Shown here: positions 60,218-64,000 of the stretch, one piece after another | Numbering within the stretch: the stretch's first letter is position 1 | How the letters are laid out: each line of letters begins with the position of its first letter | NCBI GenBank assembly: GCA_964461815.1 | Contig: CAYWVF010000009.1 | Coordinates: forward strand, 28,091-92,090 | Reading direction: 5' to 3' | DNA length: 64,000 bases | DNA from: JAAZBA01 sp964461815 | Lineage (GTDB): Bacteria > Bacillota > Clostridia > Oscillospirales > QAMX01 | Program-made: the position numbers and the translations under genes | The notes under the pieces: generated by a model | The model's database searches: none | Seen by the model: the letters and a program-made list of their open reading frames with translations, nothing else | What the model was told of the DNA's origin: nothing

Positions 60218-61492
60218 TCAATGTGTGAGCCAGGAGAGCATACCTGTTTTCTCACTGTGCTCGTTGAGATATTCGAGAGTGTTATATACCATTTCCACCG
60301 CATCCGCACGAGTCATAGCACAGCCGAGCGCAAGAGAGCCGTCGGACAGAGTGTCTATGATGCCGAGCGTGTCGAGATTCACAGCCGCATGCCTTGCCCA
60401 CGTCGGGATGTCAGCCTCATCTGTATACTCACGTGATACCGCAACGTCCTCGATACCGAGCGAGTTATTGAGTATGACCGCAGCCTCGGCTCTTGTGATA
60501 TAGTCGTTCGGACGCATCACACGCACCTCACTGCCGTCCTCGGCTATCATGCTGCTGCCCTCGATAAGCCCCGACTGTATCGCAGCTACCGCAAACGGCT
60601 TTGCCCATACAGGGATATCGCCGTCGTCGGCAAAGGAGGTCTCAACGCAGCCCGGCAGCGTCTCCTCACCTGTGAGAGCTACGGCAATGGAGATGAACTC
60701 ACCTCTTGTCATAAGCTCTGTCGGTTCAAGATACATCCTGCCGCCTACTGTGCGCCCGGACATTATGCCCTCCTCCGCAAGCCTCAGTGCCGCATAGTGA
60801 GCACCGCTGCCCTCGAGGTCATCGTATACCGTTTCCGACGGCTGCTTTTCTATCTCTATCGTCACTGTGGCGATGTTCGATACAGCACCCTCGGAGTCTA
60901 CGGCAGTATACATAAACTCGTCACTGCCGCCCTTGCTCTGATAAGGCTCATATACAAAGGAAGCATCGGACTCACTGAATACGAGACTGCCCTTCTCCGG
61001 CAGCGTTTGCAGAACGTAGGTCAGGCTGTCACCGTCCGTATCTACGGCAGCGAAGCGGCCGCCTACGGTGATATTTTTGTAGGTCGTAAGCTCCACGTCC
61101 GAGGCGATCGGAGCAGTGTTCGTTTTAGCCTTAGGTGCAATAGTGTAGCTCTGCTGCACACCTGTTTTACCGTCCCTGTAAACAGGCGTATAGATGATCG
61201 TCACAGGGTCGGAGGTGATAGGCACGTAGATCAGAGCATCAATGCCCTCAGCCGCTACGCCCTCACCACGCATGAGGACTCTCGTCCCGAACATCAGCTT
61301 GCCCTTTGAAGCATCGGGCGCCTCATCGATAACGATACCGTCAAGCTTGTCGATATCCTGTATATTCTTCGTAAGCTCCGTCAGATGCATCGACCTCAGC
61401 GGAGTCTTATCCTGAGCCGAAGCTGTGAGCGCATAGCATGAGCCTGCAAGCAGCAGCACGAGTGCCAGCAGCATAGTGATCCTTGTTTTCAA
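60218..61492 (-). CDS. Secreted protein with cadherin-like domain and SLH repeats
   Basis: A 424-residue wall protein. A signal peptide (MKTRITMLLALVLLLAGS, cleavage near ASA-QD) is followed by a mixed region, then a cadherin-like module (about 120-205, with DTDGDSLTYVLQTLPEKGSL and FMYTAVDSEGAVSN). About three S-layer homology repeats complete it (GIMSG...TRGEFISIAVAL, VWAKPFAVAAIQSGLIEG, ITRAEAAVILNN, TWARHAAVNLDTLGII). The likely start is TTG 61492, ten bases after AAGGAG; the ATG at 61513 has no ribosome site. SLH repeats bind pyruvylated wall polymer. No terminator hairpin was recognised after it. Confidence 0.86.
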   Translation of the reverse strand: MKTRITMLLALVLLLAGSCYALTASAQDKTPLRSMHLTELTKNIQDIDKLDGIVIDEAPDASKGKLMFGTRVLMRGEGVAAEGIDALIYVPITSDPVTIIYTPVYRDGKTGVQQSYTIAPKAKTNTAPIASDVELTTYKNITVGGRFAAVDTDGDSLTYVLQTLPEKGSLVFSESDASFVYEPYQSKGGSDEFMYTAVDSEGAVSNIATVTIEIEKQPSETVYDDLEGSGAHYAALRLAEEGIMSGRTVGGRMYLEPTELMTRGEFISIAVALTGEETLPGCVETSFADDGDIPVWAKPFAVAAIQSGLIEGSSMIAEDGSEVRVMRPNDYITRAEAAVILNNSLGIEDVAVSREYTDEADIPTWARHAAVNLDTLGIIDTLSDGSLALGCAMTRADAVEMVYNTLEYLNEHSEKTGMLSWLTH

Positions 61493-61631
61493 AACATGTT
61501 CACTCCTTGTCATAATATTTGATCTGTTACGAGTATAGTTTTTACCTCTTTATCGAATTTATGACAGTGAGCATCAGGGAAAATATGTAAATATAATGCG
61601 ACATGGCGGTATGCATATATCAGAGCAGTGC

Positions 61632-61940
61632 TTACTTCGAAAGCCTCTCCATCAATTCCAGTATAAGCTCGATATCCTCACCGGATAATCGCCGTGCCAG
61701 CTCACTTACCCGGTGAAGCTTAAACACATCCTCCGACTCTCCGGCGAAAAACTCCTCGGGAGTTATCTCAAAATAATCACAGATATTATACAGCTGCTTT
61801 ATAGACGGAAGTGCCTTGCCTGAGGTTATGCTCTGTATATATGATTTACTTTGCCCAAGCTCAAGACTCATACGATGCTCGGATACGTTCTTTTTCAAGC
61901 GCAGATTTGTAATACGTTCGGCAATAAATTTTTCGTTCAT
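61632..61940 (-). CDS. XRE-family transcriptional regulator
   Basis: A 102-residue regulator with an N-terminal helix-turn-helix (about 5-60): ITNLRLKKNVSEHRMSLELG, QSKSYIQSITSGKALPS and LYNICDYFEITPEEFF. A short helical tail (LARRLSGEDIELILELMERL) follows, probably for dimerisation. It is divergent from the cohesin gene, and copies of ATTACAAAT lie in its 5' coding part and in the gap. Autoregulation and control of the cohesin genes are inferred. Confidence 0.92.
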   Translation of the reverse strand: MNEKFIAERITNLRLKKNVSEHRMSLELGQSKSYIQSITSGKALPSIKQLYNICDYFEITPEEFFAGESEDVFKLHRVSELARRLSGEDIELILELMERLSK

Positions 61941-62124
61941 TAACGATCTTCCTCGAGTAATATCTATATATAGTATTATACTATTTTTTAGAACAACTAA
62001 TTACAAATGTAACTTGCTGTTACTTCAAAAATACACCTATAATTACAAATATTACCTGTAATTACCGTTGTAATATGCTATAATGTGCGTGTAAGAAAGC
62101 GTTATTACCAATTAAATTTGTAAT
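61905..62124. repeat. Four ATTACAAAT boxes around the xre/cohesin gap
   Basis: The 9-base sequence occurs at 61905-61913 (minus), 62000-62008 (plus), 62042-62050 (plus) and 62116-62124 (minus). Centre distances are 95, 42 and 74 bp, all close to whole helical turns. A looser copy, TAATTACCGTTGTAAT, overlaps the region before the -10 box. These are candidate binding sites for the XRE protein. Confidence 0.7.
62076..62084 (+). promoter_or_regulatory. Extended -10 promoter of the cohesin gene
   Basis: TGCTATAAT has the extended -10 TG. The -35 region is poor (CTGTAA at 17 bp) and is flanked by ATTACAAAT boxes, which suggests control by a bound regulator. Confidence 0.7.
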
Positions 62125-62134
62125 AGCGCTTTTT
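62098..62134 (+). terminator. Intrinsic terminator in the cohesin gene leader
   Basis: AGCGTTATTAC (62098-62108) pairs with GTAATAGCGCT (62120-62130) over 11 bp, followed by T residues (to 62134). It lies only about 10 bases after the predicted transcription start and 43 bases before the gene, so it is either conditional or makes a very short RNA. One ATTACAAAT box lies within it. Confidence 0.8.
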
Positions 62135-62177
62135 ATGCCGATAGCAGAGAGAATAATTATTATACGGAGGAAAGTGA

Positions 62178-63161
62178 ATGAGAAGAATACTGACCTTTAT
62201 TATCGCTTTTTCGATCATAGTATCGATGACAGCGCACGTGAGCGCCTACGATGCTCCGACCGTGACTGTATCGACTGCAACGGGTACACCGGGCAGCACA
62301 GTAGAGGTCACGGTGTCGATACAAAACAATCCCGGTATAGTTAGCATGTCGCTCAACGTAAGCTATGATGAAAATATCATGACGCTGACGGGCATACGTG
62401 ACTTGGGATCGCTTGCCGGAGGTATGCATACCGATGTATACAAGTCACCGTACATATTGACATGGGCAAACGACACCTCGAATACCGATTTCTACGTGAA
62501 CGGAGCTGTGGCAGCGCTTATTTTCACAATAAATTCGCAGGCGCAGCCGGGCACATACACTGTAGGACTGACGACTCCGATCCACGGTATCTATAACTAC
62601 AATATCAGTGAGGTGGATTTCCGAATGGTCTCAGGCAGCGTGACAGTCACAGGCTCATCTGCCCCAACGACTCCCGACATACCGAGCATCCCCTCGACTC
62701 CCTCTTTACCTGATACTCCCCCAACTCCCTCGGCTCCAATACAGCCGGGTCACGTACACACGATGAGATATGTTGACGAGGTTGCGGCCACATGTGCGGC
62801 TGAGGGCATTAAGGGACATTGGCTATGTACGCAGTGCGGGAGGATGTATGCGGATGCACAGGGGATGTCGGAGCTATCAAGCGTATATATACCGAGAAAT
62901 ATGAAAAATCACGTCGGCACAACATATATCAAGGATACAAAGTCACCTACGGCAAATGCGGTCGGCTACAGCGGAGATACATATTGCCTTGGCTGTAATG
63001 CACTTCTGTCGAGCTGGGCATATAAGGATATGCAGTGGGCGGTAGGATCGGGCGTGTACACAGGCAGCTACGGTACACTTACACCGCAGAAACACGCATC
63101 AAGAGCGCACGTAGCCGCAATGCTGTATAATTTTTGCAGAATATATGGCTTAACAGTATAA
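62178..63161 (+). CDS. Secreted cohesin-domain protein with Cys-rich modules and partial SLH
   Basis: A 327-residue protein: signal peptide (cleavage near VSA-YD, residue 23), one cohesin domain (about 27-155, with VEVTVSIQNNPGIVSMSLNV and SPYILTWAND). A Pro/Thr/Ser linker (about 157-190) leads to two Cys-containing surface modules of the HTMRYVDEVAATC...LCTQCGRMYAD type. The C-terminus (YKDMQWAVGSGVYTG...SRAHVAAMLYNFCRIYG) matches one S-layer homology unit. It would dock dockerin-bearing enzymes on the cell surface. ATG follows CGGAGG. The next cohesin-dockerin gene starts 26 bases after its stop. Confidence 0.9.
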   Translation: MRRILTFIIAFSIIVSMTAHVSAYDAPTVTVSTATGTPGSTVEVTVSIQNNPGIVSMSLNVSYDENIMTLTGIRDLGSLAGGMHTDVYKSPYILTWANDTSNTDFYVNGAVAALIFTINSQAQPGTYTVGLTTPIHGIYNYNISEVDFRMVSGSVTVTGSSAPTTPDIPSIPSTPSLPDTPPTPSAPIQPGHVHTMRYVDEVAATCAAEGIKGHWLCTQCGRMYADAQGMSELSSVYIPRNMKNHVGTTYIKDTKSPTANAVGYSGDTYCLGCNALLSSWAYKDMQWAVGSGVYTGSYGTLTPQKHASRAHVAAMLYNFCRIYGLTV

Positions 63162-63187
63162 AAACTATATATTACGGAGGAGAGATC

Positions 63188-64000
63188 ATGAAAAAACACA
63201 TTTTTTGCACGCTCATAGTGATGCTCGTATGCATATGCATGATGACGTGCAGCGTATTTGCGGCAGATGAGGTCACAACGATGGCAAACGACAGTGAAGA
63301 TATGCTGACGGTATCGCTCGACGGCGGTACGCCGTCAACCTCGGGGCGTATCACGGTGTCCGCAGCTAATATAACAGCCTATCCGGGAGCTACGATAAGA
63401 GTCCCGATCTCTATCAGTAGAAATTCAGGCTTTGTAAATATGCTCCTTAAGCTCACCTACGATTCGAGTGTGCTTACGCTCACGGACGTTGAGGACACGG
63501 GGATCATTCCCGGTGCGATGCATTCCGACAAAAAGACATCACCGTATACGCTCAGCTGGGACAACAGCACCGCAACATCAAATTACACATCGACGGGAAC
63601 AGCCGCAAAGCTCGTATTCAAGGTGTCCGAGGGTGCGGCCATAAGCAATTATCCGATCACGCTGAACGTTGACAGCTACACGGCACTCGACAAGTCGGGA
63701 AAATGGGTAACAGTGACAAAGCGGGATGGAGCGGTAAATGTAGCGAATATCGTAGTAGGCGATGCCGACGGCGACAAGCTCGTCACTCTGGCAGACAGCC
63801 AGTATCTTGCAAGAGCATTGGCAGGCTGGAACGGCTACTCGCTGGAGACACTCAATGTTGCGGCGTTCGACTTCAACACAGACGGTATGATCACCGCTCT
63901 CGACCGTGCGATACTCGCCCGTCACCTCGCAAACTGGAAAGGCTATGAAAAGCTCCCACTGTCAAAGGAAAGCAGTAAGCCTAACACACCATCCACAACA
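63188..64000 (+). CDS. Secreted cohesin-dockerin protein (3' end outside window)
   Basis: ATG 63188 follows ACGGAGGAG; the frame stays open to base 64000 (271 codons), so the stop is beyond the window. A signal peptide (cleavage near VFA-AD, residue 25) leads to a cohesin domain (about 55-185, NITAYPGATIRVPISISRNS and SPYTLSWDNS). A dockerin (about 190-258) follows with two calcium loops, DADGDKLVTLAD and DFNTDGMITALD, each followed by an L-A-R helix. A Ser/Pro/Thr linker begins at the window edge. A cohesin and dockerin in one chain is the layout of an adaptor scaffoldin. Cohesin similarity to the preceding protein suggests duplication. Confidence 0.9.
   Translation, partial: MKKHIFCTLIVMLVCICMMTCSVFAADEVTTMANDSEDMLTVSLDGGTPSTSGRITVSAANITAYPGATIRVPISISRNSGFVNMLLKLTYDSSVLTLTDVEDTGIIPGAMHSDKKTSPYTLSWDNSTATSNYTSTGTAAKLVFKVSEGAAISNYPITLNVDSYTALDKSGKWVTVTKRDGAVNVANIVVGDADGDKLVTLADSQYLARALAGWNGYSLETLNVAAFDFNTDGMITALDRAILARHLANWKGYEKLPLSKESSKPNTPSTT

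Overview
This window looks like the replication-origin region of an anaerobic, spore-forming Gram-positive gut bacterium of the Oscillospiraceae/Ruminococcaceae type. The evidence is dnaA, dnaN, recF, remB, gyrB and gyrA in Firmicutes order, the dipicolinate synthase pair dpaA/dpaB, T-box leaders, a flavodiiron protein, and cohesin and dockerin domains with several glycan-degrading enzymes. No rRNA, tRNA, CRISPR array or insertion sequence was seen by eye.

Layout. 1-6.7 kb: end of an unknown gene, a flavodiiron/flavin reductase/rubredoxin fusion, a sugar MFS transporter with a GH78-type rhamnosidase, smpB and a SLOG protein. 6.7-20.8 kb: an unbroken minus-strand run, read away from the origin: dnaA, a DnaA-box-rich gap, dnaN, an S4 protein, recF, remB, gyrB, gyrA, a GH3 lipoprotein, parA, parB, mscL, a D-allulose 3-epimerase-like enzyme and a zinc alcohol dehydrogenase. 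20.9-25 kb: thrS behind a threonine T-box, then dpaA-dpaB. 25-35 kb: GH20 and GH95 enzymes, a TIM-barrel protein of unknown role, and a sugar operon (split transketolase, PfkB kinase, TIM-barrel isomerase, phosphatase). 35-49 kb: a YcdB/YcdC exported protein, a GH172-like gene remnant, trpBA behind a tryptophan T-box, an oxidoreductase with a divergent AraC regulator, leuA behind a probable leucine leader-peptide attenuator, ktrAB, and a second GH20 enzyme.

48-60 kb is the most striking part. A promoter, a c-di-GMP-I (GEMM-I) riboswitch and an intrinsic terminator at 59.94-60.11 kb precede eight tightly packed minus-strand genes: VTC-domain polymerase, DUF4956 membrane protein, CotH kinase, membrane-anchored clan-A glycosidase, HEAT-repeat membrane protein, processive family 2 glycosyltransferase, DivIVA-like coiled coil, and an EAL protein with a degenerate GGDEF domain. 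A separate convergent gene encodes an intact GGDEF diguanylate cyclase. Read together, this is a candidate c-di-GMP-controlled pathway that makes and exports a surface polymer, with the enzymes that make and break the signal encoded beside it.

60-64 kb: an SLH protein, a small XRE regulator, and two secreted cohesin proteins, the second carrying a dockerin and running off the window end. Four ATTACAAAT boxes spaced at near-whole helical turns lie in and beside the xre gene.

Starts were reassigned from leftmost-ORF positions where a Shine-Dalgarno site, promoter or terminator made this clear (smpB, thrS, leuA, trpB, trpA, the AraC gene and others). All functions are read by eye from motifs; no database search was run.
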